A stretch of DNA of 64,000 bases from assembly GCF_016859285.1 (NCBI RefSeq), contig NC_053414.1, positions 25,080,530 through 25,144,529 on the forward strand, written 5' to 3'. The DNA comes from Xiphias gladius (taxonomy: Eukaryota > Chordata > Actinopteri > Istiophoriformes > Xiphiidae). Positions within the stretch are counted from its first letter, which is position 1, and each line of letters begins with the position of its first letter. Of this stretch, positions 48,580-61,800 are shown piece after piece. Made by a program: the position numbers and the translations under genes. The notes below the pieces were generated by a model. The model ran no database searches. It saw only the letters and a program-made list of their open reading frames with translations, and was not told the DNA's origin.

Positions 48580-48595
48580 GTCTGCCCCCTAGCGG
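48580..48595 (-). promoter_or_regulatory. CTCF-like site between ccdc88b and pld5
   Basis: On the minus strand CCGCTAGGGGGCAGAC fits the CTCF core with two mismatches outside the central CTAGGGGGCAG. It sits at the gene boundary, pointing towards ccdc88b. Binding is inferred. Confidence 0.45.
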
Positions 48596-49841
48596 GCAGA
48601 GTCTGTTCACGCAGCCACTGTCTACGTTTCATCACAGAGCAGGGTTGGAGTATCACACAAACGTCAAATTCACATTTTGGTCTATTTTTAGCGCAGCAGA
48701 CTCATTTCTTGGTCACGCCCGACCTGCTATGTTTTCACCACAAGGTGGCTCCGCTTTTGAAGAAATGCAGTTTTCACACTGTGGTGGGTGCCATTTGAGA
48801 AGATTATGTTAAAACACACTGACTTCATTAGAGCTGCCTGCACACATGCATATGCATTTTCTTCCAATGACACTTTATTTAAGTCCTACAACAGGAGCAG
48901 ACGGTGATTCAAGAGGCATGCTTATGTTTCAAATCGAAACTTCTTTCATCTCCATCTGAATCACCCCACAAAGGGGCACTCGGAGGGACTATCTTACAGC
49001 TTGTTAGTGGCTCAGATAAAAGGAAATATGAACAACGGCTGAGCCACGTAAAGTCAATTGTAAAGTAAATTCTGAAGAAGGCAAAACACAGCCATGAAAG
49101 TCTTACTATTATCTATTGTGAAGCCCCTGACCTTGTTTTGTTGGAATTTGTGCGTAAATGTTGGCCACTCTATGCTTCCCAGCATAGTGATATTAAATAA
49201 CCACAACAACAATTAGGTAAAAAGGTCAGTTTTATAAAGACAGATGAAAACTTTCAATGAGATGATAAACAGCTGTTGCAGCTGTAAAGCTACTGCATGA
49301 CCCTGTGTGCGTGTGTCATTCAAGAAATTCAATCAGTTCAAGTGCAGGCAATACAGTGTCACATCAAAACCCCTGAATGGTTTGCAAACCCAAAGGCATT
49401 AAAAAGTTTATAAAATACAAATTAAAACTGTAAAGGAAAATAGCTTCGTTCAATACTAAATAGGATTTGTTTTGGTGAGTTTGATGGCATATTTCTATGG
49501 ATTTCACATACAGAGCATATTGATTTTATATTCATCATATTGCTTGTCCCAGTATATAGTTTGTATTTGAATATTGCTGTCAATATTCATGCAACAGTAC
49601 ATGCTCATATAACCGTCGACAGTTAATTAAGTGGTGAAATATTATTCCCGTAACTTGCAACTGTTGCTGGGGCAAAGCATTACTTCAGCGTTGCCTTTGT
49701 TGATTGCCACTGGATCTGTTAAATTAAATTAATGTCACAAAATCAAAGTCAAGCCAATTAGAGTATGTCTACATTCTTATACTGTGTACAGGTTTGTAAA
49801 ATCTAGTTCTAGTGTTAAGGGTTTAAAAAGTCATTCTGTGC

Positions 49842-52800
49842 TTATAAAGATAAAGGGTTGTTCCATTTGTTCTCCTCCTTAGTCTCCTTATGAGTTTTCG
49901 CGTGGCGCAGCTTTCTGTATTTGCCCTGTTGATCTTTGCTTCCTTGCAGGCTCTTAGCGTAACGTGACCTCCAGTCTCTTTCAAAAGCAGCCTTGACTTG
50001 CTCCAGGATGGTCACTCCCCCGTCGGTAAGACTATTTTTCATCTTGAGCACCAGCCCAACTCCTGCATTAATGGCAAAGTCACTACCAACCCAGTCGTGG
50101 TTCCCTGTGGACAAAAAGCAGAGCTTAGATATTGTGTCTGGCAGGTATTCCAGAGTTCCAGTACTGTGCCTGTGCAGATGTAAAAGCAGCTTTGGTTCTC
50201 TGCGTGAATGAGAGAACATTTTTAAGTAATAGCTTGAGATTTGGAAAAATACGCTTCTTTGCTTTCTCGTGCAGAGTTGGAGGAGAAGATTAATAGCACT
50301 TCATAAATGTCTGTGAAAAATGACAACACAGCCAGGAGAGTATTAGCTTCAGTTAACTAGCCTGGCTCTGCCCAAAGTCAAAAATAGGCCACATAAGAGC
50401 ACCTCTTATTTGTTTAATCCTTAAAAAAATCATAGGTATGAAAACGAAAAGTTGTGGTTTTACAAAGAGTTACAGTGTGTGCTGGACTATTTCTTGGCCG
50501 GGCACAGTGGTCCCATGGATATCAGCCTGTAACTGCTTGGGCAACTGCAACCTGTTACTTTTCCACTTCTTTTAAAAATATTTTTACAAACGACAAAAGC
50601 AAAAATTCCGATAAAATAAACACGATATAACATTTTGATCAGCGAGCTCTAAAGGTGTTGTTAAGCATACCCCCACCCAAATGTCAAACTATTCATTTAA
50701 CAATACTACTGTCTAATGTTTTAAAAATAGCATTCACAATAAAATCAAGACCTCATGAAATACCTTAAAATTTGTAATGCACATAAAATCCCCCCGAAAA
50801 TTAATTTAAATGCAAACTGAATTGGTTGCAAACACAAAGTACGTTGCCTACCAATGTAGACAGCATTGTCGGTCACCATGTACTTGTTGTGGTTGAGTCC
50901 ATGTTGAATGTCATCCTTTTGCTCTCTGTGACTAAAAAACTTCTACGAAAAATGTAATTGAACAAAATCAGTATGCAAAATTACCACACACACTCAATTT
51001 ACTGTTTGCATGATGAATAAGGATGAATATCCAGAAGTTCCCTGCAAATACTAAACTACATGTTTCAGTAAAATTCACATACCACCTCTAGTGAACAGTT
51101 GTGGAGATGCATGCAGAGTGACTTGAGGGAGGTGACAAAGTTAAAGGTGAGGGGGTGAGTCTTCTTCCAGAAGCTTATCAGCAGGCAAACTCTGACTCCT
51201 CTCAGTACCACAGCCTCTCTGATCACTTCATCGATAGGTGACCAATACCTTGTGATGTAACCATTATTAGTAGGCAGTGCTTAACAAAGTAGAGACACTG
51301 ATACACATACATTTCGTTCCTCACATTCAAGTTAATGGAACGTGAAAAGATCAGGTTTACTTCTTCCGTAGACCAACAAAAAACGCAGTTTATAATAGAT
51401 TTCACTGGCCTCTGGCACGGGCACACACATGCACATAAAGTGATCTGAAAGATACTGCCACAGAACGTCAAAGCTCCTACGCATAAAGTGTTTAGACGTC
51501 AGACTCTGTACCTGGTGACTGAGGTTCCTCTGAAGCTCCTGTTTACCAGAGGGAGGTAGTCCGTCACGGATATGAAGATAAATGTCTTTGCACTCTGGAT
51601 GACTTGATAAATGGCCTCTACATCTCTGGTGCGATCTTTCGGGCAGAAGAGTTCAGGAGAGGTCTGCAGGGAGGATACGTCACGCAGAGGAGTTTGTATC
51701 CAAAATTATAGAGAGATCACAAAAATCCAGAAACTGAAAGGTTTAGACAGTGGACAAAAGCATTATTTACCCGCCACTGCAAAATGTCGCATTGAGAAAC
51801 TTTCAGTGTAACACTTTGACAAAGGGCAAGAAAAACAATAGGGGCACATTTCCACAGCCATGTGTCATTGCTGGATGAAGTGAGGCACAAGAGAAGGTTG
51901 GAGTCACCAGCAGCCAGTGACAGCATGGCTCCATTAGTTCCTATAGGATGATAAATGTCCTGAATTCAACTAGTAAGTATCATGTCGCTTGGAGGGTGGC
52001 AAGATTCATTACTGTCAAATTAGGCTGAGGTGCTGTGATATTCAGACTTAAGATGCTCCTCAGCGTGATATTAACATGATTAATTACCCACTGTGTGTGT
52101 CTGTTATTAGTTGGTAATGAAACTTTGATAAAGATATTCACCATCTAGTCCAGAGGCAGGAAATTGGTGCCCTAAGAGGAATATAAACCAGTCGTAGAAG
52201 TAACTGCAGACATATAACCTCTAGCCTGTGCATTTTTTTTTGTTTTTGGCATTTTATATAGAGCCAATGTGTTAGCATGCAGTTGACATTGTAACGTGAC
52301 AAAGTCGTTCCTCACAGACACATAAGCAGTGGCATGGGTAGTGTTGAGCTGGAGCTCCAGGGCCTCATGCTTCCCATAGAGGGCTGTAACTCTCTTTGAC
52401 CAGATGGAGGGGATGTAGTCCCTCTCATGGAGCTGCCAGTAAAACGAAAAGACTCGGTGGAGGTCAAGAGCCAGACAGCTGCAGTTATACGCCACCACCC
52501 CCAGTTCTTTTCTCTGTGGGGAGTCAGAAAGGAGACTTTAAAATCACAGTCCCACAGTGACAACGCTAACAAGCTGACGTTCAGCAGGTCTAATGGTTAC
52601 CATGCACAGCGAACATGGTAAATATTATAAATTCTGTTTGAATGTTTCAGTGTGTTAGCATTTGATAATTAGAGCAAAACACACGCTGGAAATGTTTTGC
52701 TATCTCTATCTCTGCAGATAGAGATAGCTAGTGGCTACGTCTGGTACAGCTTTTCTCTTTGTATGAGATTAATACTTTGTGTACATGGTCCCTGAAAAAT

Positions 52801-55800
52801 AAACGCAAAAATTTAAACGAACCCAAAGTATTGGACAAATTGAAATTTTGACTTGATGATGGTGCTGAGTGAATAGTGAGGGGATCAAGCAAAGCAATAG
52901 CCGTTATCCACTGGGCAGCATGGAGATATGTACCAATTTAAATGGCAATTCTTTCAATAGTTGTTGACAAGTTTTAGTCTGGACCAAAGTGGTGGACCGA
53001 CCACAGAGCCACTAGCATGGCTAAAAAAAGCAAAATGGAAAGTGAGCAAGAGACAGCCATTCTAAATATATTCTCGCCTGGTCAGTAACTACATCGCAGA
53101 AATGTGCTGTGTTTATTCTGTTTGAGTGAGTAACAAAGAAGGAGGAACACAGGTTTCAGTCTACGGTATTACCATGTTGGGTGAATTTCTGACAATTTCT
53201 GCCTTGCTTCCTTTTTGTGTCTCGTCTTTCCTGCCTGCCTGTCATTTTGCTCGCTACATGTCCGTGTGTGTGTGCGAATGCGCACACCACACACACACAT
53301 TCATATATGTGTCCATTCCTTCTTTCCCTCCGGCTCTTTAGTTAATTACACTCAACGGTAGTTCTACCTCCAGCCAGCGCTGAAGCATGAAAAGTGCCAG
53401 GCAATCACTTCAGTTTACAGTATGCTAATACTCCCTGGTTCTTCCTCCCTTGTGAATCCCGAACTAAATGTAAAGGGAAATGCTACTTGTTATTCGAACC
53501 TGCCTCAGACAGCAATCTGAAATCATCCCCGATGCCCATTAAGAGTTCCTGGAGTTAAAAAAGGTACAGGTGTACAGTGGAACTAATGTAGACTCTGTGT
53601 TATGTTTTAAGTCCCTGAGTGTGCAAAGGTTATCATTTAATTAATTGTGTGTATGTCCAGCTTTTATTTCTGACAGACCAAAAGCGACTGTAGCCATTTG
53701 GAGGTTGGAAGCGAATTGCAGACCCCACCACAGCTGACTGCAGGGGCTCATTTATCCTCGGGTCTGATTTTACTCTGCACACTCATGTTGCTGATGCTTG
53801 TTGTTACCTTGGAGAGTGACCTCCAGTCCATATCAGCGCTCCCGATGTAAATGTGCTTCCGATCCACTATCATGAATGAGGAGTGGAGTCCTCCTCTGGT
53901 AAGAGCTGTCATATTAAGAAAATGAACCTCTGCATCTAGACAGCGCGGGAAACAGAGAGTGGTGAGAGTATGAAAAGTTAGAAGGAATAAGAAGGAGGGA
54001 ATTATGGAAATCCGCCCATCGGCCTTGGACTGCGGGCAGGCAGCCTGAGGGGCCAAGGCTTTGACAGAAAACCAGTCAGGTACATTTGCACATTCAAGAT
54101 TTTTTGACCTTGATTGTGTAGTTTGGCAGAAATTAAGGCTGCATGACACTCGCTGTGGAGCTGCTGGATGAGGCTGCGTGGTGTTAATGAGTCCGCATCT
54201 TTTTTCCTTGCTGTATGCAATATGTAAAATATTGTGTCGCTGGCCAATAACAGGCTACTGAAAGGTTTACTAATCTTTTCATAAAATATAGGTATGTCTT
54301 CTTTAAAACAAGGTTTGTGCTCTAGAAATGTTGTCAGGTGGATGGTGTTGGGAGATATGAATCTTCATTCTGGTTTCTCTACAGCGGCATAACAAACTGC
54401 TTTTATGAAAAAAAAAATGACAGCCACTCACTGTGCGCTGCCAAGGTCTTCAGTTCAGCGGAGTTAGTCAGACCGCTGGCAATCTTCAGTTTAACCCCAC
54501 GAGATTTCAGGCTGAGCAGCCTCTCGAACAAAAGCCGACCCTGAGGATGAGAGTGATGTTCTGTATTACCGTAGTTGAGCATTTGAGCAGTGTTTCCAGA
54601 TGTCTCTTTAAAGGGCAATACTCAGCAGGACTAACCCCATTAAGAGACTACAAGCAGATTTACTTGAAAATAATTGCATTTCCTCTTACAGGACACCTGG
54701 GAAATGTGTGTTCTGCAGTAATGTTGGGGGATATATTCAGACTGTCTGCCATGACTTTTTACCTGTTTGGCAGTGTTTGGCATTGTTTCCAGGTCCCAGG
54801 GGTTTAAGTCCCAGACAGGTGACACCACCTCAACTGAGTGCTTTGCCTGGTCCAACAGTGTGTGAAAGCCAACAGAGAGAGGGAGGTGGGGTGTGCCTTC
54901 CATGGGGAGAGATAGGTCGTCTGGAATGTTCTCCACAAGCACGATGCTGAAAGTAACATGTTTTCGTGAGTCCTAAGGGGGAGTTCCACCTATTTTACAC
55001 ATCAAAATCTGTTTGCAGGTCTTGGGAATTACTACTGCACATGTGAAAAATGTCGCGTATATCCTTTTGCGGCTACAGAGGGATCTGATGAATTGCCTCA
55101 AGAGATGTCACTTAAGTCAGTGGTGGCAGGGTCTGAAGACCACAAGTTTGAAGAATAAAAGAATCTGGGGGTGTGGAGTCAGAAAGAAGTGAGCTAACCA
55201 GACCTCTGTAGCCGGCTCCTCATCTCTGCTTGAGGCTAGCGACTCGAGGCTATATTAGCTGCTACTAGCATAACCTGCGAATCTCCAACTGAACCGTCAA
55301 ATGCCAAGTTGCATTGTGGGCAACGTGGTTGCTAGGTTTTGACAAGGAAGAAGAATGTGTGGAATAAAAAAGACAACATCTCTCGTTCTGCTGCACTGAT
55401 TTTAATCGTCAGTCTAGTATGAGTCTGACAATGTCGTAGGAGTGCAATGTCAAATCCGAGGAGCGTGTAGAAATATGGTACTATACTCTACAGTTAACAA
55501 TAAGGTACGCAAAAGGGTAGTTATCAAAGAAAGAGTCGCTAATAATTAGTTCCTGAATAACTTTGACTTGATGACTATATGGTAATTAATGATAAGTTAC
55601 TCAAGAACAGACTTACAGATACTATATTCATGAATCCTGATGTTATGAATTATTCATACATAGGTTGCACTGTACATGAATGCAAAAAAAACAGTTTTTT
55701 TCTTGCCTTGTTATGCTTTCATGTCACTCTTGCAGAACATCTTACCGGCAGTCTCTGCTGCAGTTCTCCTCTGTGATACCATCCTCACTGTCCCCCCAAA

Positions 55801-58800
55801 TGTCCACTGATGAGAAGATCAGCGCCACCAGCACAGCAAGGCAGCAGAGGAGGGCGAAGATGGCAATGCACTTCTGCTGGGTCTGGAAGATGATTGAGAT
55901 GGACACACATAGACTCTCATGAAAGTCAGACATATCATTTTTTATTGGAGTATTTATGAGTGATGGCTGTCAGTATCATTAATTAGAGGTTTTGATTCAT
56001 GATCAGTACAACATCTGTATGTCTCCTTTAGACACTGGAGACCTCTGATATGACAACCAGGCTGCTGAAAAATTCAATGCTGTGGAGCCAAACTCCCCCA
56101 CATTCACAAATCCCACTTTATGCCACAGAGCAGAGGACAAGTCAAGTGGAACGCTCTCCAGCTGATGGCAAATTGATCCACACTATAGGCCAACTATAAG
56201 GAATATTGGAAAGCTCTGGTTTATGCTTTTCTGTATACCGCCTGCCTTGTTGTTCAAGCGAATCCCAGCTGAAAGGGATTTTATTACCTCTGTGCCAGGA
56301 CAGATACACCCAGTGGTGCATACTGTCTAAGACAAGCAATATTAAAGGCTATATTTGTATGGATGTATGTGAGCACTGTATATGGTATACACTGGTTGTA
56401 ATAAGGGTGGACTGACAGCATAGTCAGAGGTTATAATGCAGCAGCCCTGATCCAGCCCGAGGAGTCTTGATTTTCATTGTTTTAAAAGTGCAGTTAGGCT
56501 CTTGTGTTTTGCTAACGACTACAGATTTTCACCACCTCATTGCCTGCCCTGTTGGGCTTGCTCGGTTTTGTCAGCTGTAAACATTGCATTACATATTCTC
56601 TTTTGTTGCGTTCGATCAGTCAAATGAATTGCATCCCGCTGATAACTTTGGTAGGGTAAGCAGTAGTTACTCTCAGAAAGATGACTCCCAGCTACAACTT
56701 TTATGAAATTTTCACCATTTAACAAAAGAAACACGGTCTTGAGCACTATGCCATACAGAAAATGGGGGTGGGAGGAATGTTTGTCAACTCTGTCCATCCC
56801 CCACTCTTCTGTACACTGTCTGTCTCAGGCAATGAGGCTGAAAGACTGGTGCCAGCCAGATGCACCTTACACCCTTCTGCTGTCCACTGAGACCAGTGAG
56901 CTCTTTATTACACTTAGCAGAATCAAGGACCATGCTTGACTTGTGGATGTGTACGCGGCCGTGAGGAAATAAAGTCTCAACAAGACTGACAAAGCGAGAC
57001 AGGTCAGTCGACTTACAGCACGCGAGCTACTGATCCAGTAAGATACAATATTTACTTCAGTTCAAAAGCACAATAACACAGTTTGGTACACACTTGAAAA
57101 TATCCTGACATAGTTAGCACTGCAATTGTAGCTGAAACAATTAGTCGATTAGTTGATGGAAAGACAATTAATTGGCAACAATGTTGATAATCCTCAAGCA
57201 AAACTTGCCAAACATTAACTGCTTTCTTCTGTTCTCTGTTTTATGTCATTGTAAATTTCGTCTTTGGGTTTTCAGCTGATGATTGGACAAAAGAAACAAG
57301 GCATCCCCTTGGGCTCTGGGAAATTGGAACAGCCATTTTTTGCACTATTTTATCGACTAAAACATAACTCGAAAATTAAACAGTCAAATGTGAAATGTTC
57401 CCCCCCTGTTTTGTATAAAAGTAAATTGAATATCTGATGGTTTTAGACTGTTGTTTTGAAAAAAGAAGCATTTTGAAGACGTCCCCTCGCGCTCTGAGAA
57501 ATTGTGACATTTTTTTTCACTATTTTCTGACATTTTATAGATGAAAAGATTAATTGAAAAAGAATTGGCAACAATTTTGATAATCAATAGAATAGTCTAA
57601 GTCATTTATCAAGCAAAAATGACAAGCTGTATTACATTACATAAAAGTGAAAATTTTCTTCTTTTGTCTATCTTTGGGTTTTGAACTGGTGTTTGGACAA
57701 AATAAGCAGTTTCCCCTTAGAATCTGGGAAATTGAGACTTTTTTGACTCTTTTTTGTCACCATTTATGGAAATTTTATGGACAGCTAATTGAACAAAAAT
57801 CAAAAAATGAATAGATAAATGAAAACAATTGTCAGTTGAAGCCGTAACTGTGTGTATTATACACATCTGTGTTTTCACTGGATAATTGAAGAACACAGAC
57901 TTAAGACATTCATTGAAATAATTTAAAGTTTCATTCAAATCGATCAGTGAAACAATAAAGTAATGGAAGCCAGCAAGAAAAGCCTGAGGCAAACACGCAC
58001 TGAAATTCCACTAACAGACAAAGTCAGATTATTATCATATTAAACAGGTGCAGAGTGAAGCAAGTGTAGTTGTAAACATCACCTTCACGGGCTCCTGTGT
58101 GGTCGGTCCCGCCATGGGATCAGCACTCCTTCAAACTTCTCTGACAGGTGGGAAACAGCAGCTCAGTCACACATCTTTATAATCTCTCTCTGTGTCTTTC
58201 TCAGCCCCCCCTCACTACCCAGCATGCCTGTCTGATGTCTTCACTCTCTGCCACCATCTTCATCCTGCTGGCTCCTCACTGTCTTGGAAGGTATGCGTGT
58301 GCCCCCTAGCTCCTGGTCCTCCCGTGTCCTGGCGTGGTTCTTTCCGTGTTTGTGTGAGCTGTATGTGTGCTGCTCACGCTCTGCTTCTCAGTAGAGGCGG
58401 TGGGAGAGATGGAGAAAGACCAACCCCTCTCGTTCAAATGGCCAATACAGAGCTGTAGCTCGGAGCCCCAGCAACCCCCCTCCTTCCTCCCTCCTCTTCC
58501 TCTCCCTCTGTATCTTCCTCTTTTATCTGCTTTGTGAACAAAACTCATCTGGCAGAAAGCAGTTGGTCTTGGCTTAGAGGGGAAGGATGCTGAAACATGC
58601 TATTGGTGATCCACTGGGTGTGACAGCTGCAGCAAAACTCTCGAATTGTTCTGAACTCATTAGGTCCGACATGTCTGCTCTCTAAACATACAAACACGTA
58701 TAAACACAGTTCTGCCCAGTAAAAGACTAAAGAATTTAAAAAAGCCCTATAGCTCCCACTAATAATTTCAACTGATGGCGTAACTGTAAGTCAGCAGTGC

Positions 58801-61800
58801 TGACTGCTTTAATTCCCACTGCGTTTGAATCATTGTAATAAACGTGCTTGTCAGTAATGCTCCAGATTCCTGTGCACTCATTCATGTTTCACTTCTGCTG
58901 TACACAGCCTAAAATCTAAAGCACGGCCTCCTCCTATTGCACAGAAGTGCATTAAAGCTTGGCAAAAAATGAAATATACAAATATTTTTATACTTTCAAT
59001 CCTTCCACCCTTTTCTTCACCCCAACCCTTTTCTCACAGATGAATATAGTGTCGCCTAATAGCAAAAAGAAACATATGCTGCTGACTGCAGGCAAGCTGC
59101 TGCTCTGTCCAGCATTGCATGGGGGGGGGGTTATAAGGACCTAATGAGGGATGGGAGAGACATGAGAGAAGAATTGTGATAACTGAATCAAAAAAGTAAC
59201 TAATAACTTTGGTAATCTTCTAACTTTTCATCCAGCAACATCACCAAAAGTTTATGACCAAATACCTGCAAAACTAATGACAATTCCATCGGCCTCAGAT
59301 GCACTTTGTGTTTAGTGCTGATTAGCAAATGCAGAATGTTAACAAGCCAAGCTATGATGGTGACATCTTAACATGACAAATGAACGTTATACCTGCTAAA
59401 CATCAGCATAAAAGCATTGTTATTGCAAGCTAATACGTTGAACATTGGAAACGTTAAACCTGATAAACATCAGCATGTTAGCATTGCTATTATGCTTGTG
59501 GTACACTGCTGTACACGCAGTACAGCATCGCAGAGCCACTAGCATGACTGTAGACTTAGTCCTCTTACATGATATTCAGTGTTTTAATTACACAGCACAA
59601 AAGATCCCAGTCTGATGCAATATCGTAATGTATCTCATTTAAATACTCATAAATAAACTGGGAATGTTACTGGTGACACAGCTGTTGATTGGATATGGTA
59701 ATCCCCAAAGAGTATGCAGACTACAGTGTGATTTTTAATTATAAAACTTGTGGAACACTGTGTGAGATGCCAGACTGATATTGGTAGCAGTGAAACAAAG
59801 TCATAGCAATGAAACCTTCTGTGTCTGTCCTGGGCAGGTGCCCTCTGCACGTCACCCTGTCTGTGAGGGGAAAAAAACAGAGATACAGGGGCGACAGAAA
59901 TATTTGAGTCACTTCCCAGGAGAGGTGAATGTTCCCAAAGCTGCACATTTGGGGTCAAACAAACACACTTTTGAACAAGGGGAGAAAAGTGACAAAGAGG
60001 AATGGGCTCAACCTTCAGCTGAGACAAAACCACGGGTCAATTTTTAATCCATTGTTTTTAGTTGAGCAACAACATAAACAAGATCCTTAGCCAATGGTGA
60101 GTGGCGGTCATGCCAGGAAAGTGTTTACATAAACAAATTTGCCAACCGCACAGTCACTGCGATGATGCAACAGTGAATATTAATGTATGAAATGCATACC
60201 AGTCCATTTTCTCTTCCCTTGTGTTAACCAGCTGTAGAATCTGTCTTTGATCTGCACAATTTTCAAGTGATGCTGTCTGCAGGAGAGCAGTTCAGAGGTC
60301 ACAGTAGCCTTTACAGTTCATCTCCACTCCCTTGTGACTCTCTGTACGGAACATTCATTCATTATCTGATGATGTACAGTGCAGTTTTCAAACAAGGGAC
60401 TAAATTATAAATAGTCCTCTCCTTTAAGAGCCATACTGGAAGGCACATTCAGAATTTACACACAAATGAAACAAATCGTCATAAAACAATAGGTCTGGAC
60501 CAGGTGAAGGCTTGAATGCACAGTGTGTGTGTATTTTTGTGTGTGTGTGTGTGTTTGTGTGTGTGCGCGTGTGTGTGTGTGTGTGTGTGTGTTTGTGTGT
60601 GTGTGACAAAAATACGATGGTGAAAGAACCTCAGGGCCTATTTTCATTTTTAGTTTATTTTTAAGCATCTAAACTCGAGGAGCAGGGATCCGATTGTTTC
60701 AGATGCATTTCATTGATGGTATTTCAGAGTTGTAATATACTCACGGAAATGCTGTTGAAACAATTGTTATATGTAACCAAGGCATCCCAAAAATGTTTTA
60801 TCCAGTTTTAACCAGTTTTAACCTACTTAGATATTTTGACCTGCAAACTATCCTTACTGGAAAACATTTCTAATCATTCAGCTTGACCTTTGTTCGCTAT
60901 TTAGATTAATTATGCCGTCCTCTCCTCCCATCCAAACACACCTCTGTGAGTGCCTATGAAGGGTGCCTCAATGTAGGTGTTTTCACCTTCACACCAAAGG
61001 CTCAGCAGCAGGTTTCCATTTGGGACGAGGATGTGGTGTTTTTTTTTTTTTCCTGTTGCCAAAACATCATAGTCAGGGTGATATGTGCTGAGTGAAGGCT
61101 GACTGGGCGCAATGCCATGGGAAACAGTTGGGCCAGATGCCAAAGGGAGTGTGGATGGAGTGCAGTTAAGGACCCAGTGGTGAAAAATGATCCTGTTAGG
61201 TTTTCTTGTTCAGAAAGCTCCATCAGTGAGCAGGACACTGGAGCTAACTAGTGCAGCCTCTATAACCATCAGGTCACATGGTTAAAAGAGAGGAGAAATA
61301 AACTGTTGAATTGATCATTTGATAAAGGAGATGTTTTTCATGAATAAGCACTTGCTGGATGAAAAAAAACAAGAAAAAAAGGGAGTACTGGTGGTGGAAA
61401 TTATTGACAATCTACCCCCCTTTTATCTTTCCTGTTCTTATTGTATATGTATCAGGAGATAAAAGTGAGGAGAAAAAGAGGGAAATGGGAGGGAATGGGT
61501 TTACTACATTCTGCTATTATGTGCAGTTTAAACATTTGTGATGGAGGAAGATACATATGTTTGTTTTAAAGATTAAAAAAAAGAAAAGAAAAAAGAGCTC
61601 AGTGAATGCACACCTTCACCAATCCTGCACTGTCTTGTAACCGTATCAGCTGGACAAAGAAAATGTAAAAAGAAAATCAAATTTGTATCTGGATCTAATT
61701 TGCTGATGGCAGCAATGACTGTTGGAGAAGACCTGAGTCCTGTCTGGGAAGTAGCACTTAGTACAAGGATGAATTGCGCAAAGTTTTACAACTACTCAGA

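Larger units (their letters stand above)
46549..49841. other. ccdc88b upstream region and pld5 3' flank
   Basis: The likely ccdc88b promoter lies right of 46548. It is followed by an AC microsatellite (46850-46896), a CCT-rich tract (about 46940-46990), CAT/CAG triplets (47251-47279) and a second AC run (47305-47334). A dispersed repeat occupies about 48030-48475 and a CTCF-like site 48580-48595. On the minus strand AATAAA at 48874-48879 is a possible pld5 poly(A) signal. No gene was seen; frames over the microsatellites are low-complexity. Confidence 0.6.

Noticed and set aside
58192-58458. 88-codon plus-strand frame in a pld5 intron
   Set aside because: No homology; overlapping frames on both strands in pyrimidine-rich DNA.
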